From the NCBI GenBank assembly GCA_902587155.1, contig CACIKE010000001.1, positions 1 to 64,000 on the forward strand: a stretch of 64,000 nucleotides of DNA, given 5' to 3'. Positions 1-9,973 of this stretch are shown here, in pieces (the first letter of the stretch is position 1; every line of letters begins with the position of its first letter). The position numbers were made by a program, and so were the translations under genes. This DNA comes from an uncultured Pelagibacteraceae bacterium. GTDB lineage: Bacteria > Pseudomonadota > Alphaproteobacteria > Pelagibacterales > Pelagibacteraceae. Under the pieces are notes generated by a model, which was given only the letters and a program-made list of their open reading frames with translations, had not been told where the DNA came from and did no database searches.

Positions 1-756
1 ATTTTCTGGATTAAATTTTGTTTTCCATTTTTGAGAGTTAGTATCATAAGTAAATTTTTCATTTTCATAGAACTCGTTTGCGATATCTGATTTAGTAAAG
101 CCCAAAGCAAGTAATAAAGACGAGGCTAAGATCTTTTTCTTTCTATCAATTTTAAAATATAGAAAATCTTTAACATCATATTCAAAATCTAACCATGAAC
201 CTCTATTTGGAATTACACGACAGTTAAACAATAATTTACCACTTGCATGAGTTTTACCTTTATCGTGATCAAAAAATACTCCGGGACTTCTGTGCATTTG
301 ATTTACTACAACTCTCTGCACACCATTAGTTATAAAAGTTCCACTGTTAGTCATCATTGGAACCTCTCCCATGTAAACTTCCTGTTCTTTTGCAGATAAA
401 ATATCTTTAGTATTGTTTTCTTGATCTATTTCATAAACAACCAATCTAAGAGTACATTTTAATGCAGAAGAGTAAGTCAATCCTCTAGCAATACATTCCT
501 CAACATCAAATTTTGGTTTTTCTAATCTGTAAGAAACATATTCTAAAGTTGCCTTATCATTAAGGTCTTCAATTGGAAAAATACTTTTAAAAACTCTATC
601 AAAACCTTTTGTAAGTTCTAAATTTTCAGTGTTAAAATCTGTTAACTCTTTGTAAGAGTTTTTTTGAACTTCTATCAAGTTTGGTATTGATAAACTCTCC
701 TTAAGTTTACCAAAACTTTTTCTAATATTTTTTTTTTCAGTAAAAGATATTTGCAT
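1..756 (-). CDS. rpoB: DNA-directed RNA polymerase subunit beta, N-terminal part (runs off window edge)
   Basis: Reverse-strand translation from the ATG at 756 reads MQISFTEKKNIRKSFGKLKESLSIPNLIEVQKNSYKEL, a typical RpoB N-terminus; lies downstream of rplL. Confidence 0.93.
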   Translation of the reverse strand, partial: MQISFTEKKNIRKSFGKLKESLSIPNLIEVQKNSYKELTDFNTENLELTKGFDRVFKSIFPIEDLNDKATLEYVSYRLEKPKFDVEECIARGLTYSSALKCTLRLVVYEIDQENNTKDILSAKEQEVYMGEVPMMTNSGTFITNGVQRVVVNQMHRSPGVFFDHDKGKTHASGKLLFNCRVIPNRGSWLDFEYDVKDFLYFKIDRKKKILASSLLLALGFTKSDIANEFYENEKFTYDTNSQKWKTKFNPEN

Positions 757-810
757 CAATGTTTAACACTGATTAATAAAATTAATCAGAGCTAAAAAAT
801 CCTTCTTAAT

Positions 811-1176
811 TTATTTAAGTTCTACTTTAGCGCCTGCAGCTTCTAACTTAGTCTTAATTTCTTCAGCTTCTTTTTTAGGAACACCAGTTTTTACTTCTTT
901 AGGTGCACCTTCAACTAAATCTTTAGCCTCTTTTAGGCCTAGTGAAGTTGCTGCTCTTACTTCTTTAATAACGTTAATTTTTTTATCTCCCGCAGAAACT
1001 AACATAATAGTAAAGTCATCTTTATCTTCTGCCGCTGCCGCTGCGCCTGCTACTGCTGGTGCTGCTGCTGCCATTGGGGTAACACCCCATTTTTCTTCTA
1101 ACTGTTTCGAAAGATCTGCTGCTTCAGCAACAGTCAAACTTGATAAATCTTCTATAATTTTGTTTAGATCAGGCAT
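811..1176 (-). CDS. rplL: 50S ribosomal protein L7/L12
   Basis: Acidic Ala-rich hinge and [38 protein letters not shown]. Confidence 0.98.
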   Translation of the reverse strand: MPDLNKIIEDLSSLTVAEAADLSKQLEEKWGVTPMAAAAPAVAGAAAAAEDKDDFTIMLVSAGDKKINVIKEVRAATSLGLKEAKDLVEGAPKEVKTGVPKKEAEEIKTKLEAAGAKVELK

Positions 1177-1179
1177 TTT

Positions 1180-1701
1180 CTACTCTTCAGGTTGTGTTTC
1201 AGAATTTTCTGGGGGTAAACTACTCATTTTTTCCGATCGTGCAAGCAAAATACTGACTAATTTTGATGCAGAAGCATTCAAAATACCTACTATATTTGCT
1301 CTTGCCTCATCTAAAGTTGGTAAACTAGCTACATTTAATACTCCAGCTTGATCTAAAACCTCATTATCCATGATTCCACCAATCAATTTTAGATTCTCGT
1401 TATCCTTAGCAAATTTTGATAAAATTCTAGCGGACATAATAGCATCCTCTCCAAATGCTACTGCAGTTGGTCCAGTAAACAGTTTTGATAAATCCTTACA
1501 TTTAGTTTTTTCCAAAGCTAATTTTGTGATTCTATTTTTTGTAATTTTAAAAACTATTCCATGCTCTCTCATTTTTGATCTTAATTCATCGAGTTGAGGC
1601 ATTGTTAAACCTTGATAATGAGTTACCATAACTGCTTTACTATTTTCAAATTGTGCAGTCATTTCAGTTATATAATTCTTTTTTTGTTCTTTGTTCATCA
1701 T
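1180..1701 (-). CDS. rplJ: 50S ribosomal protein L10
   Basis: L10 family sequence; position between rplA and rplL. Confidence 0.97.
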   Translation of the reverse strand: MMNKEQKKNYITEMTAQFENSKAVMVTHYQGLTMPQLDELRSKMREHGIVFKITKNRITKLALEKTKCKDLSKLFTGPTAVAFGEDAIMSARILSKFAKDNENLKLIGGIMDNEVLDQAGVLNVASLPTLDEARANIVGILNASASKLVSILLARSEKMSSLPPENSETQPEE

Positions 1702-1707
1702 AAAGAT

Positions 1708-2394
1708 TTAGATACTCTTTCCTAATTTTAATTTATAAGAGACACCCATTGTTGAAGTTATAAAAGCTGACTTAACCAATTCACCTTTTACTGTATTGTT
1801 AGATTTTTCTTTTTCTAGAGTCTCAATGATTGCGTTGAAATTTTTAATCAGTTTATCATCAGCAAAAGATTTTTTGCCAATACTTACACCAATATTTCCA
1901 TCTTTATCATTTCTTATCTCTGCTTGACCAGATTTTGCATCTGTTATTGCTGTCTTTAAATCCTCAGTGACTGAGCCTAGTTTTGGATTAGGCATCAAAC
2001 CCTTAGGACCAAGCACTTTTCCTAATTTAGATAATTTAATCATCATAGAAGGTGTACAAATTAATTTTTCAAAATTGATATCTTCGTTTTTAATCTTGTC
2101 AATTAAATCATCACTTCCAACAATATCCGCACCAGCTGATTTTGCGTCAGCAGTTTTTGCATCTTCACAAACTACTGCAACTTTTACTTTTTTTCCTGAA
2201 CCACCAGGAAGATTTACCACAGTTCTAATATTTATTTCATTTTTTTTTTGTTTATTATTAATTTGAAAACTTAAATCAACTGACTCATCAAATTTTGTTG
2301 TACAGTTTTTTTTAATTACAGGAATTAATTTTTCAATAACTTCTGCAGGCAATTCAGAAGTTTTATCAGGTAGTTTCTTGAATCTTTTTGACAT
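1708..2394 (-). CDS. rplA: 50S ribosomal protein L1
   Basis: L1 motifs (GKVLGPKGLMPNPKLGSVT); synteny. Confidence 0.98.
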   Translation of the reverse strand: MSKRFKKLPDKTSELPAEVIEKLIPVIKKNCTTKFDESVDLSFQINNKQKKNEINIRTVVNLPGGSGKKVKVAVVCEDAKTADAKSAGADIVGSDDLIDKIKNEDINFEKLICTPSMMIKLSKLGKVLGPKGLMPNPKLGSVTEDLKTAITDAKSGQAEIRNDKDGNIGVSIGKKSFADDKLIKNFNAIIETLEKEKSNNTVKGELVKSAFITSTMGVSYKLKLGKSI

Positions 2395-2396
2395 TG

Positions 2397-2828
2397 TTAA
2401 TCTTTAACCTCTATTCCCATAGATCTCGCTGAGCCTGCAATAATTTTTACTGCCTGTTCTAAATCTATTGCGTTTAAATCGTTCATCTTTTGTTTAGCTA
2501 TTTCCTCTGCCTGTTTTTTTGTGATTGAAGCAACTATATTTCTTCCTGGTTCTTGTGAACCACTTTTGAGTTTTGCAGCTTCCCTGATGAAAAATGAAGC
2601 TGGAGGTGATTTAATTTTAAAATCAAACTTCTTATCCTTATAAACAGTAATCTCTACTGGAACAGGTTTTCCTGCTAAAGATTTTGTTTTATCATTAAAT
2701 GCTTTGCAAAATTCCATTATATTTACACCTCGTTGACCTAAAGCAGGACCAACTGGTGGTGCAGGATTTGCTTGACCACCTTTAATTTGTAACTTTATAA
2801 ATCCACTAATTTCTTTTTTTGCAGCCAT
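2397..2828 (-). CDS. rplK: 50S ribosomal protein L11
   Basis: [35 protein letters not shown]. Confidence 0.98.
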   Translation of the reverse strand: MAAKKEISGFIKLQIKGGQANPAPPVGPALGQRGVNIMEFCKAFNDKTKSLAGKPVPVEITVYKDKKFDFKIKSPPASFFIREAAKLKSGSQEPGRNIVASITKKQAEEIAKQKMNDLNAIDLEQAVKIIAGSARSMGIEVKD

Positions 2829-3358
2829 TAACTAATCTTCTCCACTTGATTATATTCTAATTCAACTGGTGTTGGTCTTCCAAATATAGAAACGGAAACT
2901 TTTAATTTTGATTTTTCCTCATCAATCCCCTCAACCATTCCACTAAATGAAGCAAATGGTCCATCTACAACTTGAACTTTTTCACCAACGCTGTACTCTA
3001 TACCAGATTTTGGCTGAGCCACACCATCTTTTATTTGCCCTAAAATCTTTTCTATCTCTTTATCTGATACAGGCACAGGAATGCCTTTTGTTCCCAAAAA
3101 TCCACTCACTCTCTTTATATTCTTAATCATATGATAAATACTATTGTCCATTTCGCTTTTAATAAGAACATATCCAGGAAAATATTTTTTTTTTCTTTGT
3201 ATCCTTTTTCCTCTTTTAACCTCTGTAACATCATGCGTAGGAACAATTATTTCATCAAATTTATCTGAAATCTTTGCTTTTTCTGCCTCTTCCTTTATTA
3301 AACCAGCAACTTTATTTTCAAAGCTTGAATGTGATTGAACTATGTACCAATTTTTCAT
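2828..3358 (-). CDS. nusG: Transcription termination/antitermination protein NusG
   Basis: [19 protein letters not shown]-terminus and KOW region ([23 protein letters not shown]). Confidence 0.98.
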   Translation of the reverse strand: MKNWYIVQSHSSFENKVAGLIKEEAEKAKISDKFDEIIVPTHDVTEVKRGKRIQRKKKYFPGYVLIKSEMDNSIYHMIKNIKRVSGFLGTKGIPVPVSDKEIEKILGQIKDGVAQPKSGIEYSVGEKVQVVDGPFASFSGMVEGIDEEKSKLKVSVSIFGRPTPVELEYNQVEKIS

Positions 3359-3549
3359 TATAAACTCACCTTAAGTAAAAGCTCTAAGAAAAACTTTAAG
3401 ACTTGATCAAGTAATAGAAAAAATAATGACATTACTACTGCCATAGCAAATACCATAAGAGCACCTTGTAAAGTTTCTTTACCTGTTGGCCAACTGACTT
3501 TAAAAGCCTCTTGTTTTACCTCTTGAATAAATTTGATCGGGTTTTTCAT
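3358..3549 (-). CDS. secE: Preprotein translocase subunit SecE
   Basis: 63 aa, FIQEVKQEAFKVSWPTGKET followed by a TM segment; upstream of nusG. Confidence 0.95.
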   Translation of the reverse strand: MKNPIKFIQEVKQEAFKVSWPTGKETLQGALMVFAMAVVMSLFFLLLDQVLKFFLELLLKVSL

Positions 3550-3570
3550 AATTTTATTCTGTCATCTAAT

Positions 3571-3646
3571 TGGCAGGAGCGGAGGGACTCGAACCCTCAG
3601 CCTCCGGTTTTGGAGACCGGCGCTCTACCAATTGAGCTACACTCCT
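3571..3646 (-). tRNA. tRNA-Trp (anticodon CCA)
   Basis: Reverse complement AGGAGTGTAGCTCAATTGGTAGAGCGCCGGTCTCCAAAACCGGAGG..GGTTCGAGTCCCTCCGCTCCTGCCA folds as a cloverleaf with encoded CCA. Confidence 0.97.
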
Positions 3647-3655
3647 ATATAGAGT

Positions 3656-4846
3656 TTACTCTATAATTTTAGTTACAACTCCAGCACCTACAGTTCTGCC
3701 GCCTTCTCTAATTGCAAAATTTAGTTTTTCCGACATTGCAATTGGAGTAATTAACTTTACTGTAAATTTAGCATCATCACCTGGCATAACCATTTCAGTA
3801 CCTGCTGGTAATTCAACTTCACCTGTTACGTCTGTAGTTCTAAAATAAAATTGTGGTCTGTATTTTGTAAAGAAAGGAGTATGTCTACCACCCTCTTCCT
3901 TCTTTAACACATAAGCTTGCGCCTCAAACTTTGTGTGAGGTGTAACTGAACCAGGCTTACAAAGAACTTGTCCTCTCTCGATGTCAGTTCTTTCCACTCC
4001 TCTTAAAAGAACACCAACGTTATCACCTGCCTCACCTGAGTCTAGAAGTTTTCTAAACATTTCTACACCAGTGCAAACTGATTTTTTTGTTTCCCTGATA
4101 CCGACTATCTCTAACTCATCACCAGTTTTTAATACACCAGACTCAACTCTACCGGTTGCAACTGTACCTCTTCCAGAAATAGAAAATACATCTTCAACTG
4201 GCATTAAGAAATCCTTATCTTTTGGTCTATCTGGTTGAGGAATAAATTCATCAACGTTCTTCATTAATTCTAAAATAGATTTTTTACCTATTTCCTCATC
4301 TCTTCCCTCAACAGCAGCAAGTGCAGAACCCTTCGCAATTGGAGTTTTATCACCTGGGAATTTGTATGAAGTTAATAATTCTCTTATTTCTTCTTCAACA
4401 AGATCAATCATTTCTTTATCATCTACTTGATCTACTTTATTCAAATAGACACAAATTGCAGGAACACCTACTTGTCTTGCTAAAAGAATATGTTCTCTAG
4501 TTTGCGGCATAGGTCCATCAGCAGCATTCACAACTAAAATAGCGCCATCCATCTGTGCTGCACCAGTAATCATATTTTTTACATAGTCAGCATGACCTGG
4601 ACAGTCAACGTGAGCATAATGTCTTTTTTCAGTTTCATATTCTACATGAGCAGTAGATATAGTAATACCTCTCTCCTTCTCCTCCGGGGCTTTATCAATT
4701 TGATCATATGCAATAGCTTGTGCACCACCAGTTTCAGATAAAACTTTAGTTATAGCGGCAGTTAAAGTTGTTTTACCATGATCGACATGACCAATTGTAC
4801 CAATGTTACAATGTGGTTTATTTCTTACAAATTTTTCTTTCGACAT
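3656..4846 (-). CDS. tuf: Elongation factor Tu
   Basis: GTPase motifs [48 protein letters not shown]. Confidence 0.99.
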   Translation of the reverse strand: MSKEKFVRNKPHCNIGTIGHVDHGKTTLTAAITKVLSETGGAQAIAYDQIDKAPEEKERGITISTAHVEYETEKRHYAHVDCPGHADYVKNMITGAAQMDGAILVVNAADGPMPQTREHILLARQVGVPAICVYLNKVDQVDDKEMIDLVEEEIRELLTSYKFPGDKTPIAKGSALAAVEGRDEEIGKKSILELMKNVDEFIPQPDRPKDKDFLMPVEDVFSISGRGTVATGRVESGVLKTGDELEIVGIRETKKSVCTGVEMFRKLLDSGEAGDNVGVLLRGVERTDIERGQVLCKPGSVTPHTKFEAQAYVLKKEEGGRHTPFFTKYRPQFYFRTTDVTGEVELPAGTEMVMPGDDAKFTVKLITPIAMSEKLNFAIREGGRTVGAGVVTKIIE

Positions 4847-4886
4847 TACTTTTTTTCCTCACTTTTCAAATTTAAATTTATTTTCT

Positions 4887-4960
4887 TGGAGCGGGTAAAG
4901 GGAATCGAACCCTTACATCCAGCTTGGAAGGCTAGCGTTCTACCATTGAACTACACCCGC
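4887..4960 (-). tRNA. tRNA-Gly (anticodon TCC)
   Basis: Reverse complement GCGGGTGTAGTTCAATGGTAGAACGCTAGCCTTCCAAGCTGG..GGTTCGATTCCCTTTACCCGCTCCA. Confidence 0.97.
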
Positions 4961-5004
4961 ACAACCCCAAGAGTAACACTCCAGTATTGTCTAAAATTAT
5001 TGAA

Positions 5005-5090
5005 TGGTGGAGGGGGAAAGATTCGAACTTTCGAAGACCGAAGTCAACGGGTTTACAGCCCGCCCCATTTGACCGCTCTGGAACCCCTCC
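5005..5090 (-). tRNA. tRNA-Tyr (anticodon GTA)
   Basis: Reverse complement GGAGGGGTTCCAGAGCGGTCAAATGGGGCGGGCTGTAAACCCGTTG..AGTTCGAATCTTTCCCCCTCCACCA, long variable arm. Confidence 0.96.
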
Positions 5091-5220
5091 CTTAGGGGAA
5101 GTGTCCCCTTGTTCAATAAAGCTTCAAACAACATGCGTTTTATATATTTTATTTATCCAAATGCAACACGTGATTTAATAGGAAAATATTCAAAAAAACG
5201 TGTAAAACATACAATTATTT

Positions 5221-5964
5221 ATGAATAAATCATCATTTTTCATTGTAGGACAACACGCTGTTATTGAGGCACTCAAAAATCCAAAAAGAAAAGTGCTGAG
5301 AGTTTTTTTGACTGAGGAAAGTAAAAAAAATATACACAGAAAAAGCCCAAACAAAAACCTTCTAAATGAAGTAAAGGTTTATTTTAAAACTAAAAAAGAA
5401 CTAGACAAATATAGCACCAAAGAAAATTTGTTACATCAAGGGTATGTTGCTGAGATAGAACACTTAGAAAAACCAATTCTCAAAGAATTTATAAAAAAAA
5501 AAGATAATATCACTTTAGTTTGTTTAGATGGAGTAACTGATCCCAGAAATATTGGTGCTTTAATAAGAAGTGCAGCATCTTTTAATATCGATGGAATTAT
5601 TATTAAGGAGAGACACTATCCAAATGAAAGTAAGCTTATGTATAAAGCTTCAAGTGGAGCAATTGAAAATATAAATATTTTTGAGGTATCTAACATTAAT
5701 TCTACTTTAAAAAACCTTAAAGAAAAAAATTTTTGGGTTTATGGTTTTGATGGTGATGGTGATAAAGATTTCACAAAAATAGATTGGAAAGGAAATAATA
5801 TTCTTTTATTTGGTTCTGAGGGATTCGGTATGCATCAACACACATCAAAATATGCCGATTTTTTAGTAAAGATAGACATTGATAGTAAAGTTGAAAGCTT
5901 AAATATCTCAAATAGTGCTGCTATTGTATTTCATCACTTAAGTTATTTAAAAAAAAAGAGTTGA
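5221..5964 (+). CDS. rlmB: SpoU/TrmH-family 23S rRNA (guanosine-2'-O-)-methyltransferase RlmB-like
   Basis: Motifs LDGVTDPRNIGALIRSAASF, LLFGSEGFGMH, LNISNSAAI. Confidence 0.93.
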   Translation: MNKSSFFIVGQHAVIEALKNPKRKVLRVFLTEESKKNIHRKSPNKNLLNEVKVYFKTKKELDKYSTKENLLHQGYVAEIEHLEKPILKEFIKKKDNITLVCLDGVTDPRNIGALIRSAASFNIDGIIIKERHYPNESKLMYKASSGAIENINIFEVSNINSTLKNLKEKNFWVYGFDGDGDKDFTKIDWKGNNILLFGSEGFGMHQHTSKYADFLVKIDIDSKVESLNISNSAAIVFHHLSYLKKKS

Positions 5965-5997
5965 TTAATTTAAGAATTATTAATAATTATTGCGCAT

Positions 5998-6073
5998 GCC
6001 CTTGTAGCTCAGCTGGTAGAGCAATTGATTTGTAATCAATAGGTCCGCGGTTCGAATCCGTGCGGGGGCACCA
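5998..6073 (+). tRNA. tRNA-Thr (anticodon TGT), intact
   Basis: GCCCTTGTAGCTCAGCTGGTAGAGCAATTGATTTGTAATCAATAGGTCCGCGGTTCGAATCCGTGCGGGGGCACCA, full cloverleaf. Confidence 0.97.
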
Positions 6074-6119
6074 TCTCACTGACTTTTTTATCCAAATTGT
6101 TAATATAAAAATTTATCTT

Positions 6120-6158
6120 GCAACAATAAGTGTTGCCAGATTGTTGCAGGATTGTTGC
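6120..6158. repeat. Short direct repeats (GTTGC-type) just downstream of tRNA-Thr; possible recombinase arm-type sites
   Basis: gcaacaataagtgttgccagattgttgcaggattgttgc; related motifs at 7711-7738, 7901-7930 and 14875-14902. Confidence 0.45.
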
Positions 6159-6174
6159 TTAATCAATTGGTCGT

Positions 6175-6708
6175 TTAGTAAAGTTCAACTTCAGCATATA
6201 GTTTATTTGTTTCATTTCTTGTTGATCCACCATGAGATGGACATGGTGTTTCATAGCAAGCTTCTAACCAAAAATTCGCATTACTTGCACCTTTGTAATA
6301 AATACAAACAAATCCCACCATTGAATCTTTATCACAATAATTTTGCACACTTATGGAGTCACTGTTTGTGTTGTATGGATTTTTTGAACTTTTAAATACT
6401 TTTCCTAAACTTATACCAACATTTTCTCTAAAATCTTTTGCACCGTTTGCACCAGCATTTCCTGCAATAACTAAAGCTCTATCATTACAATCAATTAAAC
6501 CTTCTAATATTTTGTTTGAACTATCAAGTTCACATTTCATTAATTCACTTTTTAAATACTTTACAACTATTGAAAAATTTGTCTCTACAGCTTTTTTCTT
6601 TGCACTAGCAGTATACCCATTATAAGCAACAACACCCACTGCAGCGAGGATACCGATGATTGCTACAACGACTAAGAGTTCTATTAGGGTAAAAGCTTTA
6701 CGTTTCAT
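6175..6708 (-). CDS. Type IV pilin-like protein, array member 1
   Basis: KRKAFTLIELLVVVAIIGILAAVGVVAYNGYTASAK N-terminus, unique C-terminal domain with Cys. Confidence 0.93.
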   Translation of the reverse strand: MKRKAFTLIELLVVVAIIGILAAVGVVAYNGYTASAKKKAVETNFSIVVKYLKSELMKCELDSSNKILEGLIDCNDRALVIAGNAGANGAKDFRENVGISLGKVFKSSKNPYNTNSDSISVQNYCDKDSMVGFVCIYYKGASNANFWLEACYETPCPSHGGSTRNETNKLYAEVELY

Positions 6709-7229
6709 TAATATAATTTTATAAACTCTTCAAAACAATTTCCGTCATTAGGTGTTTGACTGCATCTTAAATTGTTTTTTGTGCCAGCTTTAAAAGTTGA
6801 AACTGGGCTAGTAACAATTACACCGCCTCGTCCAGCATCTCTTTCGATTCCAATCTTTCCAACATTTTGCTGACGACTACCTAGCCATAATGCATGAACA
6901 TTAGTATCGAATGGACACATCATCCCATCACCAAAATATTTTTGTGCTTTTGCTGTATTGGCACTTGAGACTAGCTGTCCCACTCTTTGTTCCTCTGTTA
7001 AACTACAAGAAATTCCCCACATAATTTCACTTTCGCCTAGATCACATTTTCTAAATTCATTTGTTATTGTTCTTGTTACCAATTTAAAATTAGCTTTTGC
7101 GACAGCGACTTTGGCACTGAAAGTATAACCATTATAAGCAACCACTCCTACTGCAGCAAGAATACCAATGATGGCTACGACGACTAAGAGTTCTATTAGG
7201 GTGAAAGCTTTTTTATTGTGTAACGTCAA
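6708..7229 (-). CDS. Type IV pilin-like protein, array member 2
   Basis: Same N-terminal block (NKKAFTLIELLVVV..), different C-terminus. Confidence 0.93.
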   Translation of the reverse strand: MTLHNKKAFTLIELLVVVAIIGILAAVGVVAYNGYTFSAKVAVAKANFKLVTRTITNEFRKCDLGESEIMWGISCSLTEEQRVGQLVSSANTAKAQKYFGDGMMCPFDTNVHALWLGSRQQNVGKIGIERDAGRGGVIVTSPVSTFKAGTKNNLRCSQTPNDGNCFEEFIKLY

Positions 7230-7701
7230 TAATTATTTCTTCTCTATTATCAGATGAACTGCATGGTGTTTTCCAACAACCACTCAATCTAATCTCACTA
7301 GCACTTTTAGTGCTCCAGTTTACATAACCTACATCATTGTCATTTGTGTAGCTAATACTTAATCTACACATTCTCTCACTAGAGTTATAAGGATTTTTCA
7401 TATCTGCAAACACACCGTTCTGTCCCCTACAAGCATTATTCATACCACTTGCAAAATTATTAGCATGAGTCATTGGGCATGATTGTGGATTAGAAGTAAA
7501 CATTTTGTCAGCTAACCCAGCATTACATTTTACCAATTCTGTTTGTATCCATTTAGTTACATTTTTATAATTAGTTTTAGATGCATTAGCTTTCGCGCTA
7601 GCTGTATAACCATTATATGCTACTACTCCTACTGCCGCTAAAATTCCTATAATTGCAACAACAACTAAGAGTTCAATTAAAGTAAAACCATTACGCTTCA
7701 T
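7213..7701 (-). CDS. Type IV pilin-like protein, array member 3
   Basis: MKRNGFTLIELLVVV..; overlaps member 2; promoter-proximal to tRNA-Thr relic 1. Confidence 0.93.
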   Translation of the reverse strand: MKRNGFTLIELLVVVAIIGILAAVGVVAYNGYTASAKANASKTNYKNVTKWIQTELVKCNAGLADKMFTSNPQSCPMTHANNFASGMNNACRGQNGVFADMKNPYNSSERMCRLSISYTNDNDVGYVNWSTKSASEIRLSGCWKTPCSSSDNREEIIIDVTQ

Positions 7702-7842
7702 AAAAAAACTCTATCACTGTTACCATAGTGTTGCCAAGTTGAAATTATTTTACAAAAATTACTGATAAACAATAATTATTTGAAGTTTTAGAATTGATTT
7801 GTAATCAATAGGTCCGCGGTTCGAATCCGTGTGGGGGCACCA
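7692..7842. repeat. About 151-bp junction repeat copy 1: pilin 5' end + leader + tRNA-Thr 3'-half
   Basis: Aligns by eye with 14855-15005 (cgcttcataaaaaa..tctatcactgttaccatagtgttgccaag..aaacaat..tttagaattgattt). Confidence 0.8.
7792..7842 (+). pseudogene. Partial tRNA-Thr (anticodon stem-loop through CCA), relic attachment site 1
   Basis: aattgatttgtaatcaataggtccgcggttcgaatccgtgtgggggcacca; one mismatch to the intact tRNA-Thr 3' part. Confidence 0.92.
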
Positions 7843-7960
7843 CTTCCTTAGTAAAATCAACGTTATCTATTTTTGCAAAATTAAAAATTTTATAAATTGG
7901 TAGCAATGAGTGTTGCCATAGTGCTACCGCTTTTGTAGACCAATCAAGTAGTCATATTAA

Positions 7961-8443
7961 TTAATTAATATCGATAATTGCACTACAAGTATGGTTTGGC
8001 ATTTTACACTGTGATCCAGAGCAAGGTGTTGATGTGCATGTAAGAACCTGAACATTTGTTCCCGGTGTCATAACTCTATTATATCCAACTTGATAATCAT
8101 ATTGCATACCACCACCATGAGTAACAGAAGACTTTGATGTATCATATGGATTTTTAAAATTTGATAATGCATTTGCAACTGCGTTAGCAACATTATCTTT
8201 CCAATTATAAGTACCTTGTTTACTACAATCCAAATTATCATCCATTGCTTTCGCTTCTCCCATAGAGCATTTCATAACTTCACTTGTAATATACTTTACA
8301 ACAGACTCATGATTAGCCTTAGCAGCAGATTTCTTTGCGCTACTCGTATACCCATTATAAGCAACCACTCCTACAGCAGCTAGTATTCCTATGATGGCTA
8401 CGACGACTAAGAGTTCAATTAGAGTAAAAGCTTTTCGTTTCAT
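7961..8443 (-). CDS. Type IV pilin-like protein, array member 4
   Basis: KRKAFTLIELLVVVAIIGILAAVGVVAYNGYTSSAK; FKNPYDTS; C-terminal Cys cluster. Confidence 0.93.
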   Translation of the reverse strand: MKRKAFTLIELLVVVAIIGILAAVGVVAYNGYTSSAKKSAAKANHESVVKYITSEVMKCSMGEAKAMDDNLDCSKQGTYNWKDNVANAVANALSNFKNPYDTSKSSVTHGGGMQYDYQVGYNRVMTPGTNVQVLTCTSTPCSGSQCKMPNHTCSAIIDIN

Positions 8444-8937
8444 TAGTTAACATTAATCATAGTGCTTCTACGATTATTAGGGTCAGAGCATGGAATTTTA
8501 TAACATAATGAACAAAAAATTTGTGTGTCGTTATTTTCTGAATTAATCAAAGTTTTGCCTAACGCATCATCACTATTATCTTTTCCGCTTGTCACTGCTC
8601 TTCTTCTGCCCCAAGAAGCATCACTTGGTACATAGGGGTTAATATCTTTTGAGGTATTTTCCATACAAATAATTAGTTTTGTTGCTCCACCAGAGACAAT
8701 ATTGCTACATGGTAAACATCCTGAAATGATACTTGAATTTCCAAGGGAGCACAGTTGAACCTCTGCAGGAATATATTTTTGACATACATTTGAATAAATA
8801 CTTTTAACTGAATTTTCTTTAGCACTGTCAGTGTAACCATTATAAGCAACTACTCCTACAGCAGCAAGAATACCGATGATGGCTACTACGACTAGGAGTT
8901 CTATTAGTGTAAAAGCTTTGCGGTTCATTTTATTCAA
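8443..8937 (-). CDS. Type IV pilin-like protein, array member 5
   Basis: NRKAFTLIELLVVV..NGYTDSAK; unique C-terminus. Confidence 0.93.
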   Translation of the reverse strand: MNKMNRKAFTLIELLVVVAIIGILAAVGVVAYNGYTDSAKENSVKSIYSNVCQKYIPAEVQLCSLGNSSIISGCLPCSNIVSGGATKLIICMENTSKDINPYVPSDASWGRRRAVTSGKDNSDDALGKTLINSENNDTQIFCSLCYKIPCSDPNNRRSTMINVN

Positions 8938-9430
8938 GATAAATTATATTCTCTATTATATTTGAACTTCCATCTTTAGTTTGGCTTCTGACTGCGATAA
9001 CATAATTCCCAGCGCTATCTTTTTCCGAATGAAAGCAGAGCTTACCTTTTTTATCTGGTTTGTAACAACTATCTGTCATTATTGAATTGTCATAAACATT
9101 TCTCCATCTCTCACCATTTCCAAAATGTCTTATAAAGTTGTAAGTAAAGCTTGCAGCATTTCCTGGTGAAGAAGTTGCTTTAGAATAATCTGAACATAGA
9201 TCGTTTGAATATCTATTGGGCTCTGTCTTTAATTTAAGCTCTAAACCTAGTGAACATTTTTTAAGTTCTGATGATGTAAATTTAACAACTTTACTATGCA
9301 TATTTTTAATTGCTGCAACTTTAGCACTCGCAGTATACCCATTATAAGCAACCACACCTACTGCAGCTAGAATACCGATGATAGCTACTACGACTAAGAG
9401 TTCTATTAGTGTAAATCCTTTTTGCTTCAT
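8930..9430 (-). CDS. Type IV pilin-like protein, array member 6
   Basis: KQKGFTLIELLVVV..; unique C-terminus. Confidence 0.93.
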   Translation of the reverse strand: MKQKGFTLIELLVVVAIIGILAAVGVVAYNGYTASAKVAAIKNMHSKVVKFTSSELKKCSLGLELKLKTEPNRYSNDLCSDYSKATSSPGNAASFTYNFIRHFGNGERWRNVYDNSIMTDSCYKPDKKGKLCFHSEKDSAGNYVIAVRSQTKDGSSNIIENIIYLE

Positions 9431-9436
9431 AGTTTT

Positions 9437-9973
9437 CTATTCGGGAACAGGGATTGTCTCAGTAATTATATCATTCGAACCAGTTCCAAATCTAGTAGAA
9501 ATTTTATATCCACTTCCTGTACCTCCATCAAAATTCATATAAGTATATCCAACTTTATTTGTTGGTGGTATTGAGTAGCTTGATACAAAAGCGTTGCCAT
9601 TATTTTCAAATGGATTTTTGATCATTGAATAATACTCAAAAGGACATTTAGCAGTATCAAAATACGCCCCTGGATTGCTTTTAGGACTTCCTCTTGCCTT
9701 CAAACTATTACAATTTGCATTTGTTGAACAATTTGTGCTTGGATTTGTTTGATAAGATTTATTAGTAATTGAGTCAAATTCTACATCAAGATTATAACAT
9801 TTGTTAATTTCATTAATGATGTAATTTTTAACTGTATTATGATTAGTTTTGACTACACTTATCTTTGCACTTTTTGTATACCCATTATAAGCAACCACTC
9901 CTACAGCAGCAAGAATACCAATGATTGCTACTACGACTAAGAGTTCGATAAGTGTAAATCCTTTTTGTTTCAT
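9437..9973 (-). CDS. Type IV pilin-like protein, array member 7
   Basis: KQKGFTLIELLVVV..NGYTKSAK; IKNPFENNG. Confidence 0.93.
   Translation of the reverse strand: MKQKGFTLIELLVVVAIIGILAAVGVVAYNGYTKSAKISVVKTNHNTVKNYIINEINKCYNLDVEFDSITNKSYQTNPSTNCSTNANCNSLKARGSPKSNPGAYFDTAKCPFEYYSMIKNPFENNGNAFVSSYSIPPTNKVGYTYMNFDGGTGSGYKISTRFGTGSNDIITETIPVPE

Noticed and set aside
1-5090. Unusual ribosomal/tRNA arrangement around tuf
   Set aside because: tRNA-Tyr, tRNA-Gly, tuf, tRNA-Trp, secE, nusG, rplKAJL, rpoB is ordinary bacterial synteny.
4778-5178. Plus-strand ORFs over tRNA-Gly and tRNA-Tyr
   Set aside because: Run through tRNA genes on the other strand; typical spurious annotations.
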